Assembly (NCBI GenBank): GCA_905205085.1
Contig: CAJLCG010000010.1
Coordinates: 1-38,021, forward strand
Reading direction: 5' to 3'
DNA: 38,021 bases
Source: an uncultured Oscillospiraceae bacterium
GTDB taxonomy: Bacteria > Bacillota > Clostridia > Oscillospirales > Oscillospiraceae
Positions 1-7,390 of this stretch are shown in pieces. Position numbers and translations under genes: made by a program. The number at the start of each line of letters is the position of its first letter. Positions within the stretch are counted from its first letter, which is position 1. The notes beneath the pieces are model-generated. The model ran no database searches. It had not been told where the DNA came from and worked only from the letters and a program-made list of their open reading frames with translations.

Positions 1-390
1 GCCCACGGAGTAGGTGACGGTGGAGTTCTCCTTCACCCGCCAGTCGTTGATCTGGAGGTAGTCGTCCACCAGGTCCTTGTAGTTGAGCAGGGCAGAATTG
101 ACGTTGCGGATCTTCTCCCGCTGCTTGCGGTAGAGGATGTAGGCCTTGGCCACGTCGGCGTAGCCCGCCTCAGAGAGGACGGCCTCCACGCTGTCCTGGA
201 TGTCCTCCACGGCGATGCGGCCATCCCGGACCTTAGGCTCAAAGTCGGCGGTGACCCGCAGGGCCAGCAGGTCAATGACGCTGGGGTGAAACTGCTTGTC
301 CAGGGCCTGGAAGGCCTTGGTAATGGCAGCGCTGATTTTACCGATCTCGAAGGTGGCGGCGGTACCGTCACGCTTAGATACTTGATACAT
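1..390 (-). CDS. nrdD: Anaerobic ribonucleoside-triphosphate reductase, N-terminal part (cut by window edge)
   Basis: The first 130 codons of a minus-strand gene are visible; the rest lies beyond base 1. The start is the ATG at 388-390, preceded by GGGAG. The visible part is an ATP-cone (residues about 1-95, beginning MYQVSKRDGT), the allosteric domain that sets overall activity of class III reductase by ATP/dATP binding. It is followed by VDDYL-QINDWRVKENS, which resembles the entry to the NrdD catalytic domain. The enzyme makes dNTPs without oxygen using a glycyl radical; its activase NrdG is not in the window. The NrdR operator pair and promoter immediately upstream independently support the call. 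The catalytic cysteines and glycyl-radical site cannot be checked here. Confidence 0.9.
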   Translation of the reverse strand, partial: MYQVSKRDGTAATFEIGKISAAITKAFQALDKQFHPSVIDLLALRVTADFEPKVRDGRIAVEDIQDSVEAVLSEAGYADVAKAYILYRKQREKIRNVNSALLNYKDLVDDYLQINDWRVKENSTVTYSVG

Positions 391-425
391 GACTCTCTCG
401 CTCCCTTAACACTCAGAATAAAACA

Positions 426-444
426 GCCCGGCGCAGCGCCGGGC
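426..444 (-). other. GC-rich hairpin in the nrdD 5' leader
   Basis: GCCCGGC (426-432) pairs with GCCGGGC (438-444) around a 5-base loop. On the minus strand it falls about 12 bases after the predicted transcription start and is followed by TGTTTTATT. It could be a weak terminator or attenuator, or a 5' stabilising stem. The poor U-tract makes a strong terminator unlikely. Confidence 0.45.
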
Positions 445-462
445 CGTGATTGGCGTGACTTC

Positions 463-491
463 ACTATATCACTTCCAGGATGTGGAGTCAA
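463..491 (-). promoter_or_regulatory. Sigma-A promoter of nrdD
   Basis: Read on the minus strand, TTGACT (491-486) and TATAGT (468-463) are separated by exactly 17 bases. Transcription would begin near 456, giving a leader of about 65 bases. The -35 overlaps the proximal NrdR box. Confidence 0.75.
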
Positions 492-530
492 TATATTGAT
501 TTCGACAAAAAACACGCCACAATATCTTGT
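488..530 (-). promoter_or_regulatory. Tandem NrdR boxes upstream of nrdD
   Basis: Two palindromes match the NrdR box type (ACAnnATATnnTGT-like): a perfect 12-bp palindrome TCAATATATTGA at 488-499, and ACAATATCTTGT at 519-530 with one central mismatch. Their centres are 31 bp apart, the helical spacing known for NrdR operators. The proximal box overlaps the -35 of the nrdD promoter, which fits repression by ATP/dATP-loaded NrdR. The nrdR gene itself is not in the window. Confidence 0.8.
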
Positions 531-580
531 TGTCAGCCCGGTGAGAACCCCTGTCCGCTTACTGCCCCAGGGGGTTGGGG

Positions 581-1840
581 TCATTGGGCTTTTTTATCGA
601 TCCACTCCGTTTTAAATTTGGAATAGACGATCTTCTGCTCGCTGTACAGCCCATAGTACCCCGAGAGCATATAGGACACGCCGCAGCACAGGGCGTAGAG
701 AGGCAGGCCCTCCCCGCCGAACAGCTCCAGGGAGAGGAGCAGAGCGGTCATGGGGCAGTTGGTGGCCCCGCAGAACACCGCCGCCATGGCCATAGCCCCG
801 CCAAAGCCGTGGGGAATCCCCAGCAGAGGCCCCACCGTAGTGCCGAAGGCGGCCCCGGTAAAGAGGACGGGGACGATCTCGCCGCCCCGGAAGCCCGCCC
901 CCAGGGTGACGGCGGTAAAGAGAATTTTCAGCAGGAAGGCCTCCGGGATGGTCTCCCCGGCCAGCATGGCGCGGATGACCGCATCTCCCGCTCCGTTGTA
1001 GGTCTGCTCCCCCACCAGCAGGGTGAGCAGCAGCACCAGCACGCCGCCCACGGCCGCCCGGGCCAGGGGATTGGGCAGCACCCGGGTATAGAGCTTGGGA
1101 GCGTAGTGCATGCTCTTGCAGAACAAAATGGACACCAGGGCGCACAGCAGGCCCAGCCCCGCCGCCTGGAGCATGGTCAAAGGGGTAAGGGCCAGGACCT
1201 CTCCCACCGGATAGCCCAAGGTCTGGTGCAACCCCAGAAAGCGGGCCAGAAGAAAGGCCACCGACGAGGCCACCGCGCAGGGCACCAGGGCGGCGTAGTA
1301 CATGACCCCTACGCTCACCACCTCCATAGCGAAGACGGCGGCGGTAAGGGGAGTGCCGAACAGGGCGGAGAAGGCGGCGGCCATGCCGCACATGACCATG
1401 ACCCGCCGGTCCTTGTCGTCCAGGCCGATGTTCCGGCCCACCCAGGCGGCCAGGGAGCCGCCCAATTGCAGGGCCGCCCCCTCACGTCCCGCCGAGCCGC
1501 CCACCAGGTGGGTCAGAATGGTGGACAGAAAGATCAAGGGGGCGGTACGCAGCTTTAGCGGCTCCGCCTCCCGCACAGCCACCAGCACCAGGTTGGTGCC
1601 CTGGTCTTTTTCCATATGGCATACCCGATAAAGCAGCACAATGGCTACCCCCCCGATGGGGGCCAGCCAAACCACCCAGGGGTACTCCCCCCGCAGCTCT
1701 GTGGCCCAGTCGATGCCGAAATGGAAGGCGGCCGCCACCGCCCCCGCCAGCAGCCCGATGCCGCAGGCATACAGCAGCCACTTGAGGAAAATGCCCACTT
1801 CCCGGATGTGGGCCAGCCAACGTTCCCAACCCAGCTTCAT
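581..1840 (-). CDS. CLC-family anion transporter, probably fluoride-type (CLC-F-like)
   Basis: A 419-residue multi-spanning membrane protein. The start ATG (1838-1840) follows GGAGGAG. CLC hallmarks are GSAGREGAALQLG at residues 115-127, where E120 is the gating glutamate, and GFRGGEIVPVLFTGA at 316-330. The chloride-selectivity GSGIP loop is missing: the equivalent stretch (about 78-95) reads DQGTNLVLVAVREAEPLK. A GREG loop without proline plus a GFxGGE-V/I-x-P helix start is typical of the CLC-F clade of fluoride/proton antiporters, and the length (about 400-430) also fits. A chloride/proton exchanger cannot be excluded. No crcB-type fluoride riboswitch is recognisable upstream. It precedes nrdD on the same strand, but nrdD has its own promoter. 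Confidence 0.8.
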   Translation of the reverse strand: MKLGWERWLAHIREVGIFLKWLLYACGIGLLAGAVAAAFHFGIDWATELRGEYPWVVWLAPIGGVAIVLLYRVCHMEKDQGTNLVLVAVREAEPLKLRTAPLIFLSTILTHLVGGSAGREGAALQLGGSLAAWVGRNIGLDDKDRRVMVMCGMAAAFSALFGTPLTAAVFAMEVVSVGVMYYAALVPCAVASSVAFLLARFLGLHQTLGYPVGEVLALTPLTMLQAAGLGLLCALVSILFCKSMHYAPKLYTRVLPNPLARAAVGGVLVLLLTLLVGEQTYNGAGDAVIRAMLAGETIPEAFLLKILFTAVTLGAGFRGGEIVPVLFTGAAFGTTVGPLLGIPHGFGGAMAMAAVFCGATNCPMTALLLSLELFGGEGLPLYALCCGVSYMLSGYYGLYSEQKIVYSKFKTEWIDKKAQ

Positions 1841-1870
1841 GTCTCTCTCCTCCGTCCGGTGTTTGGAAAA

Positions 1871-1876
1871 ATTATA
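1871..1876 (-). promoter_or_regulatory. Extended -10 promoter of the CLC gene
   Basis: On the minus strand TATAAT (1876-1871) is preceded by TGC, giving an extended -10. The -35 region at the right distance (ATGCAA) is poor. The start codon is about 30 bases downstream. Confidence 0.5.
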
Positions 1877-1990
1877 GCATATCCGCTCTCCATTTGCATC
1901 CTATTCCCACACTTTGTAAAAGGAAGGCGCACGCTTGTGTTAAGTCTTTGATTTTGAGAGGCGGCAGGGTCAGGAGCGCCGGGGTTTCTC

Positions 1991-2019
1991 TTGCGTGGAG
2001 GAAGATTTTGTGCTATCAT
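1991..2019 (+). promoter_or_regulatory. Promoter of the CorC-like gene
   Basis: TTGCGT (1991-1996), 17 bases, then TATCAT (2014-2019), which is preceded by TGC as an extended -10. It lies 44 bases before the GTG start at 2063. Confidence 0.65.
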
Positions 2020-2062
2020 GCAAATTGTATTCGTGTATTTTTTTATTTAAGGGGGAATTTCC

Positions 2063-2968
2063 GTGTCTGGGGACCATTTATGGCCCATATTGTTTGGGAT
2101 CAGTCTGGCTGTCAATGTAGTTTTGCTGCTCTACCGTCCGGTGCTTGCCTGGCTGCGCCGGGATAAGGGTGAGGAACTGGCCGATGAGATCATGGCAATG
2201 GTGGAAGAGGGCGAGGAGTCCGGCGCCATTGAGCAGAATGAGAAGGAGCTCATCGCCAACATCTTTGAATTTAACAGCATGACCGCCGACGACGTGATGC
2301 GTCACCGCACCGATATGGTAACCCTGGCGCTGGATGATGACGACCAGACCATTCTGGACACCATCCAGTCCTCCGGTCTGTCCCGTTTTCCGGTATATAA
2401 GGAAGATATCGACGATATCGTGGGCATTCTGTCCGCCCGGGACTACCTGATCAATCGAAGCAAACCCCAGCCCCAGCCTCTGGAGCAGCTGCTCCGCCCG
2501 GCCTATTTTGTGCCGGAGTCGGTACGGGCTGACGTACTGTTCCGGGATATGCAAAACCGGAAGATCCACATGGCTCTGGTGGTGGATGAGTACGGCGGCA
2601 CCGGCGGCCTGCTCACCCTGGAGGACCTGCTGGAGGAGCTGGTGGGCAAGATTTACGACGAGTTCGATCCCCAGGAGGAGCAGGAGATCATCCAGCTCAG
2701 CGACAAGCAGTGGAAGGTGTCCGGCTCCGCCGACCTGGAGGACCTGGCCCAGGCCATGGACGTGGAGCTGGACGAGGAGGAGCTGGAGAAACTGGACTGC
2801 GACACCGTAGGCGGTCTGGTCTTTGCCCTGCTGCCGGTCATTCCCGAGGACGGCAGCCGCCCAGTGGTGGAGGCCATGGGCCTGCGCATCCGGGTGGAGG
2901 AGCTGTGCGAGCGCCGCGTGGAGTGGGCGCTGGTGGAAAAATTGGAGCCTGCGGAAGTATCCCAGTAA
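2063..2968 (+). CDS. CorC/HlyC-type CBS-domain protein with a single membrane segment
   Basis: A 301-residue protein starting at GTG 2063 behind GGGGGA. One hydrophobic segment (about 6-28) is followed by an acidic helix. Two CBS motifs come next (about 72-130, with DDVMRHRTDMV and SRFPVYKEDIDDIVGIL; about 135-195, with MALVVDEYGGTGGLLTLEDLLEE). A C-terminal CorC_HlyC transporter-associated domain (about 210-295) has VGGLVFALL. Family members are linked to Mg2+/Co2+ efflux or membrane integrity. Full CNNM/CorC proteins carry a four-helix DUF21 domain that is absent here, so this may be a soluble-type CorC regulator tethered by one helix. It stands alone, ahead of a repeat element. Confidence 0.85.
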   Translation: MSGDHLWPILFGISLAVNVVLLLYRPVLAWLRRDKGEELADEIMAMVEEGEESGAIEQNEKELIANIFEFNSMTADDVMRHRTDMVTLALDDDDQTILDTIQSSGLSRFPVYKEDIDDIVGILSARDYLINRSKPQPQPLEQLLRPAYFVPESVRADVLFRDMQNRKIHMALVVDEYGGTGGLLTLEDLLEELVGKIYDEFDPQEEQEIIQLSDKQWKVSGSADLEDLAQAMDVELDEEELEKLDCDTVGGLVFALLPVIPEDGSRPVVEAMGLRIRVEELCERRVEWALVEKLEPAEVSQ

Positions 2969-2999
2969 TTCTATTTTTCACTCAAATGGTAGAAAACTT

Positions 3000-3549
3000 G
3001 TTCTTTCCAGCGATGGAAAGAACCAAAGATCGCCGGGGGACGGCTCCGATGAGCGCCTACGCGGAGCGGGCGCTCATAGTCACCTTTCCCCCGGTCCCCC
3101 TGTTTACGGGGGCGGGCCACTTCGGGCTTTTGATAAGTTTCGGCGGCCTAAGTTTTGACCGTGCACCTCTCTATTATCGGCCCACAGGGGCCTTTTTCCA
3201 GCAAAATTGCAAGCTTTTGCTCGCTAATGTACACCGCCTGGTGCCTGCCTACCTGTTTGGTGCGGCGGTGGTCAGTCGGACCAGCTGCCACAGCTACGCC
3301 AGGGTAGGCGGTGTGATTTCAACTGCATATCTTCCAAATTTTAACCCGGTAGGGGCCAGTGTCCCCGAGGCAAGAAGGGTGTTCCATTCAGGTTTTGCCC
3401 GCCGGATGAATGTTCCCAAGAAAACAGGAGGGCGTCCCCCGTAAACGGGGTCCGGGGCAAGCCGCCTATGAGCGCCGCCTCCGGCATGGCGCTCATCGAA
3501 GGCGGCCCCGGCGATTCTTTGGTGACTTTCTGATCGCTCAGAAAGTCAC
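3000..3549. repeat. 550-bp gene-free element with long imperfect inverted repeats and hairpin ends
   Basis: The stretch between the CorC-like gene and the HAD gene has no credible gene. The left end (3000-3118) and right end (about 3430-3549) are imperfect inverted copies over roughly 115 bases. Each contains, in the same order, an outer hairpin, CCAAAG, ATCGCCGGGG, an ATGAGCGCC...GGCGCTCAT stem, a CCCCGG stretch and GTTTACGGGGG. The outer hairpins are GTTCTTTCCA/TGGAAAGAAC (3000-3009/3014-3023) and GTGACTTTCTGA/TCAGAAAGTCAC (3522-3533/3538-3549). The core (3120-3430) holds further pairing, such as ACACCGCCT (3231-3239) with AGGCGGTGT (3306-3314). There is no transposase, so a MITE-like or other dispersed repeat is likely. 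Confidence 0.65.
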
Positions 3550-3581
3550 ATCCCCTCCCCAAGAGAAGCAAAAAATCCACC

Positions 3582-3609
3582 GGCTTCCCCCTTCGGGGAA
3601 GCCTTTTTT
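3582..3609 (+). terminator. Rho-independent terminator directly before the HAD gene
   Basis: GGCTTCCCC (3582-3590), loop CTTC, GGGGAAGCC (3595-3603), then six T. The T-run ends one base before the AAGGAG ribosome-binding site of the next gene, so it may work as an attenuator in that leader. Confidence 0.75.
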
Positions 3610-3621
3610 AAGGAGAAAACC

Positions 3622-4395
3622 ATGATTAAAGCCATTTTCTTTGATGTAGACGGCACCTTAGTCAGCTTCAAGACCCACACCATCCCTGCCTCCACGCTGG
3701 GGGCTCTGAATGTACTGCGTCAGCGGGGCATCAAGCTGTTTCTCTCCACCGGGCGGCACCAAAAGATGCTGGGCCAGGTGCGGGACTGGTTCCCCTTTGA
3801 CGGCTATGTCACCCTCAGTGGCCAGTACTGCTTTGCCGGGGACCAGGTGCTGCGGAAAAACCCCATGCCCCCGGAAGCGGTGGAGGAGTTGGTGGCCGCC
3901 GCGGGGGACGACGCCTTCTCCTGCATCTTCCTGGAGGGCGAAGAGGTCTACCTTAACTGCATCAACCAGTTTACCCGCACCTTTATGAAGGATCTGAACC
4001 TGCCTCTGCCTCCGGTGCGCCCCGCCTCCTACGCCCTGGGCCGGGAGATCTACCAGGCCATCACCTTCCTGGACCGGGACAATGAGCACCTGCTGCTGGA
4101 CCGGGCGCCCCACCTGAAAACCACCCGCTGGCACCCCCACTTCCTGGACGTCATCCCTCCCACCGGCGGAAAGGATAAGGGCATGGACGCCATCCTGGAG
4201 CACTTCGGCATCCCCGTGGAGGAGAGCATGGCCTTCGGCGACGGAGAGAACGACCTCACCATGCTGGTCCACGCCGGCATCGGCGTAGCCATGGGCACGG
4301 CCAGCGATGAGGTGAAGCGCCAGGCCGACTGGGCCACCGCCTCGGTGGACGAGGACGGCATCGTCAAAGCCCTCCAGCATTTCCAGGTACTGTAA
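3622..4395 (+). CDS. HAD-superfamily (Cof-type) phosphatase
   Basis: A 257-residue cytosolic hydrolase with all four HAD motifs: FFDVDGTLVSF (residues 6-16; the first Asp is the nucleophile), STGR (about 42-45), GGKDKG with the catalytic Lys (about 183-188), and FGDGENDL (about 205-212), which holds the metal-binding Asp residues. The large cap between motifs II and III (about 80-185) makes it a type IIB Cof/YidA-like member. Such enzymes dephosphorylate sugar phosphates or flavin precursors; the substrate cannot be told from sequence. The ATG at 3622 follows AAGGAG by six bases. No clear promoter lies between the preceding terminator and the start. Confidence 0.88.
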   Translation: MIKAIFFDVDGTLVSFKTHTIPASTLGALNVLRQRGIKLFLSTGRHQKMLGQVRDWFPFDGYVTLSGQYCFAGDQVLRKNPMPPEAVEELVAAAGDDAFSCIFLEGEEVYLNCINQFTRTFMKDLNLPLPPVRPASYALGREIYQAITFLDRDNEHLLLDRAPHLKTTRWHPHFLDVIPPTGGKDKGMDAILEHFGIPVEESMAFGDGENDLTMLVHAGIGVAMGTASDEVKRQADWATASVDEDGIVKALQHFQVL

Positions 4396-4482
4396 TCGGA
4401 CAAGATTCACAAAATAGTATAGAATTCCTCCTGGCTCGGATGTACAATATAGTCACTACATGTGGACACAGGAGGCACGATT

Positions 4483-6081
4483 ATGAAGCTGTCATTCTTC
4501 GGCGCGGCTCACGCGGTCACCGGAAGCTGTCACTGTCTGGAGGTGGGGGGCAAAAAGATCCTCATCGACTGCGGCCTGCAGCAGGGCCGGGATGAGCACG
4601 ACGACAACGCTCTGGACTTCTCTCCCAGCTACATCGACTATGTTATCGTTACCCACGCCCACATCGACCACTCCGGTCGAATTCCCCTGCTGGTGAAGGA
4701 GGGGTTCCAGGGGCAGATCTTTACCACCCGGCTCACCGGAGAGCTGCTGTCCATTATGCTGCGGGACTCCGCCTTCATCCAGGAGAGCGACGCCCAGTGG
4801 CAGAACCAGAAGGGCAAGCGCGCCGGCCGGCCCGAGGTGGAACCTCTCTACACCGTGGCTGACGCCGAGGCGGCGCTGGAGCAGATCTTCACCGTGGAGT
4901 ATGGCCAGACTCTGGACCTGTGCGAGGGCGTAAAAATTCGCTTCCGGGACGCGGGCCATCTGCTGGGCTCCTCCATTGTGGAGATCTGGGCCCAGGAGGG
5001 AGAGGTATCCCGCAAGCTGGTCTTCTCCGGCGACCTGGGCAACGTAGACCAGCCCATCATCCGGGACCCGGAGTTTCTGGAAGAGGCCGACTACGTGGTC
5101 ATGGAGTCCACCTACGGCGACCGGGACCACGAGGTGCCCGAGAGTTACACCGAAGCACTGGCCCAGCTCATTGATGACACCTTTTCCCGGGGCGGCAACG
5201 TGGTTATTCCCTCCTTTGCCGTGGGCCGCACCCAGGAGCTTCTCTACTTCCTGCGGGAAATCAAAAACGAAGGGCTGGTTAAGACCCACCCCGACTTCCA
5301 GGTGTGCGTGGACAGCCCCCTGGCCGCTGAGGCCACTAAGATCTACGCCGGAGACCTGCGGGGCTACCTGGACGAGGAGGCCATTGCCGTCCTCCAGGGG
5401 GGCGAAAACCTGTTTACCTTCCCGGGGCTCACCCTGGTGCAGTCCACCGACGAGTCCAAAGCGCTGAACATGGATCCCCGCTCCAAGGTCATTATCTCCG
5501 CCTCCGGCATGTGCGATGCGGGCCGTATCCGCCACCACCTGAAGCACAACCTGTGGCGCAGCGAGTGTGCCGTGGTGTTTGTGGGCTACCAGGGGGAGGG
5601 AACCCTGGGCCGGCGGCTGCTGGAGGGCGCCAAGTCGGTGAAGCTCTTCGGCGAGGAGATCGCCGTCAACGCACGCATTGTCAACTTTAAGGGGCTCAGC
5701 TCCCACGCCGACCGCACCCATCTGCTGGACTGGATCGGCCGCTTTGCCCCCACCCCCAAGCAGGTCTTTGTGGTCCACGGCGACAGCCCGGTCACCGACC
5801 TGTTTGCCCAAACCCTCAACGACCGGGGCATCCCTGCCCACGCCCCTCTCTATCAGGAGGTCTACGACCTGGCGGAGAATGTGATGCTGGCCAAGGGCAT
5901 CGTGCTGGAGCCCAAGCGGGTGTCCGGCGGCGCAGCCCAGGGCTCCCCCGCCTTTGTCCGCCTGCTGGACGTGTCCAAGCAGCTGGAGGCTCTCATCAGC
6001 CGCAGCCGCGGCCGCCCCAACAAGGACTTGGCAAAGCTGGCTGATCAGCTGCGCCAGGTGATGGAAAACTGGGAAAACTGA
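4483..6081 (+). CDS. Metallo-beta-lactamase/beta-CASP ribonuclease (CPSF-like)
   Basis: The chosen start, ATG 4483, sits seven bases after AGGAGG and gives 532 residues; an in-frame GTG at 4462 overlaps the ribosome-binding site. The metallo-beta-lactamase motif THAHIDHSG (57-65) supplies the zinc ligands. Further metal motifs are RDAGHLLGSS and FSGDLGN. The beta-CASP domain follows, with PSFAVGRTQELL, SASGMCDAGRIRHHLKHNL and the HSSHADRTHLLDW region, and VVHGDS near residue 430. This arrangement is that of bacterial CPSF/TTHA0252-type RNA nucleases, shorter and different from RNase J. Expected role: zinc-dependent RNA processing or decay in the cytosol. A possible -10 TACAAT lies at 4443-4448. 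Confidence 0.9.
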   Translation: MKLSFFGAAHAVTGSCHCLEVGGKKILIDCGLQQGRDEHDDNALDFSPSYIDYVIVTHAHIDHSGRIPLLVKEGFQGQIFTTRLTGELLSIMLRDSAFIQESDAQWQNQKGKRAGRPEVEPLYTVADAEAALEQIFTVEYGQTLDLCEGVKIRFRDAGHLLGSSIVEIWAQEGEVSRKLVFSGDLGNVDQPIIRDPEFLEEADYVVMESTYGDRDHEVPESYTEALAQLIDDTFSRGGNVVIPSFAVGRTQELLYFLREIKNEGLVKTHPDFQVCVDSPLAAEATKIYAGDLRGYLDEEAIAVLQGGENLFTFPGLTLVQSTDESKALNMDPRSKVIISASGMCDAGRIRHHLKHNLWRSECAVVFVGYQGEGTLGRRLLEGAKSVKLFGEEIAVNARIVNFKGLSSHADRTHLLDWIGRFAPTPKQVFVVHGDSPVTDLFAQTLNDRGIPAHAPLYQEVYDLAENVMLAKGIVLEPKRVSGGAAQGSPAFVRLLDVSKQLEALISRSRGRPNKDLAKLADQLRQVMENWEN

Positions 6082-6112
6082 GGGCAAAATCACAATAGAA
6101 CGGAGACACACG

Positions 6113-7015
6113 ATGATACCCATGGAGATCCACCGCAAGGCCCTGAAGGACCGGGCCAAACAGACCATGCGGCAAAATGTTCCTTCCGCATGGCTGGTAG
6201 CCCTGTTGTTCTGGGGCCTGACCACCGGCGTGAGCACCCTTTCCGACCTGGCCGGCTTTACCACCAACCTGGCCGCGTCCTCCTACGGCGTGCAGTTTTT
6301 CCCCCTGTTCTTCACGCTGCTGCTTACCTTATACAGCGTTGTGATGGACTTTGGCTATAAAATCTGGTGCCTGCGGGCCTGGCGGAGAGATGAGGCCAAC
6401 TTTGCCACCTTGATCGACGGCTTTGGCATGGCGGGACAGGTGCTGATGATGGAAATCCACATCTTCGTGCGGCTGTTTGGCTGGTGCCTGCTGCCCATGG
6501 TCCCTGCCACGGTGATCATTTCCAGCGTAAACAGTCTGGAGGTCATGGTCCTTCTGATGGAGCTGTTTACCTTCGCTCTGATCCCTTACCTCTATTTCAT
6601 CCGTCTGCGCTACGCCCTCACCCCCTACCTGCTGATGGACCGCCCGGAACGGGGCGCTGCTGCCGCGGTACGGGAGAGTGTAAATTTGATGCGGGGCTGG
6701 AAGATGGAGCTTTTTAAGCTGGACCTGTCCTTCCTGGGCTGGTATGTGCTGGAGTGGGGTCTGACTATTCTTGCCCAGGTCATCTTCCTCATCCCCACCC
6801 TGCTGGGAATCTTGCAGAGCGGCGCCACCCCGGAGACGCTGCTGACCCTGGCCGCCGGAACTACGGCGGGCTCGCTGGTAGGCCTTCTGCTTTGCCTGCC
6901 GGTGGAGCTCTGGCTGCTGCCCTACACCGGTCTGGCCCGGGCGGGTTTCTATGACGCCCGGATCTCCTTTGTACCTCCCGCCCCCCCGGTGTACACCTAC
7001 GACTCCAACCGGTGA
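6113..7015 (+). CDS. DUF975-family integral membrane protein
   Basis: A 300-residue protein with about five to six hydrophobic segments (about 28-50, 62-82, 115-135, 145-165, 205-230, 240-270). The N-terminus (HRKALKDRAKQTMRQN) and the central RYALTPYLLMDRP...AVRESVNLMRGWK motif are characteristic of DUF975. Function is unknown; the domain resembles other poorly characterised bacterial membrane proteins. It starts 31 bases after the nuclease gene (GGAG ribosome-binding site, ATG 6113; ATG 6122 is an alternative), so the two are probably co-transcribed. A terminator follows. Confidence 0.8.
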   Translation: MIPMEIHRKALKDRAKQTMRQNVPSAWLVALLFWGLTTGVSTLSDLAGFTTNLAASSYGVQFFPLFFTLLLTLYSVVMDFGYKIWCLRAWRRDEANFATLIDGFGMAGQVLMMEIHIFVRLFGWCLLPMVPATVIISSVNSLEVMVLLMELFTFALIPYLYFIRLRYALTPYLLMDRPERGAAAAVRESVNLMRGWKMELFKLDLSFLGWYVLEWGLTILAQVIFLIPTLLGILQSGATPETLLTLAAGTTAGSLVGLLLCLPVELWLLPYTGLARAGFYDARISFVPPAPPVYTYDSNR

Positions 7016-7038
7016 GCAGACCCATAAAAAATAATTTC

Positions 7039-7085
7039 GCCGCTGCGGTCCCGCCTGAGACGTGGAGATCGCAGCGGCTTCTTTT
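7039..7085 (+). terminator. Terminator after the nuclease-DUF975 unit
   Basis: GCCGCTGCG (7039-7047) pairs with CGCAGCGGC (7070-7078) around a 22-base loop, followed by TTCTTTT. Confidence 0.7.
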
Positions 7086-7109
7086 CACCCTTCCTTTACA
7101 AACTTTAAC

Positions 7110-7138
7110 TTGCCAGGGCCATAAAATTGTGCTATTCT
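7110..7138 (+). promoter_or_regulatory. Promoter of mgtE
   Basis: TTGCCA (7110-7115), 17 bases, TATTCT (7133-7138) preceded by TGC (extended -10). Transcription from about 7145 gives an unusually long leader of roughly 300 bases before mgtE. Confidence 0.7.
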
Positions 7139-7190
7139 GAACTCGGCAGAGAAATCCTAGCCAAATAATAGGAAAAAGGAGGAAATCCAG

Positions 7191-7277
7191 GTGGACTTAT
7201 GCGGACGAAGTACCAAGATGGACCGTGATATCCCTATATGGACCGGGACTGTCCAGGCCGCCTGGCTTTCCCAGTGA
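7191..7277 (+). CDS. Candidate 28-codon leader peptide of mgtE
   Basis: A GTG at 7191 lies eight bases after a perfect AAGGAGG (7176-7182) and opens a 28-codon frame ending at TGA 7275-7277. The peptide begins M-D-L-C-G-R-S-T-K and includes M-D-R-D-I-P-I-W. It lies between the mgtE promoter and a terminator-like hairpin, 170 bases before the mgtE start. That position suggests a regulatory uORF controlling readthrough; acidic/proline leader peptides are known to sense Mg2+ in other bacteria (mgtL, corL). I do not recognise this peptide. The strong ribosome-binding site is the main evidence for translation. Alternatively this stretch is simply part of a structured leader RNA. Confidence 0.5.
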   Translation: MDLCGRSTKMDRDIPIWTGTVQAAWLSQ

Positions 7278-7279
7278 TT

Positions 7280-7390
7280 TGACCATGCCCACAGGGGTGG
7301 TCTGCCTTATGCCGCCTTAGCGGCTCCATACTCGGGTATCACCGCGGAGAACGGCCGAAGAAGCTCCTTCGGCAGGTTTGCCGCGGTTTT
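7280..7390 (+). promoter_or_regulatory. Structured mgtE leader ending in a terminator-like hairpin
   Basis: Downstream of the uORF, several small hairpins follow in series: GACCA/TGGTC (about 7280-7302), GCCGC/GCGGC (about 7311-7324) and ATAC/GTAT (about 7328-7339). Then comes a compound hairpin with outer stem ACCGCGG/CCGCGGT (7341-7347/7381-7387) and inner stem GCCGAAG/CTTCGGC (7354-7360/7367-7373), ending in TTTT. The arrangement fits transcription attenuation of mgtE by Mg2+ or by translation of the uORF. The M-box consensus (GGTGAGGCTCCT) is not present, so no riboswitch class is assigned. Confidence 0.55.

Noticed and set aside
1841..2062. crcB fluoride riboswitch before the CLC gene
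   Set aside because: The conserved crcB core could not be found on the minus strand of this interval.
2710..3444. Plus-strand frame running from the CorC-like gene into the repeat element
   Set aside because: It overlaps the CorC domain in another frame and then reads through inverted repeats; no ribosome-binding site or family features.
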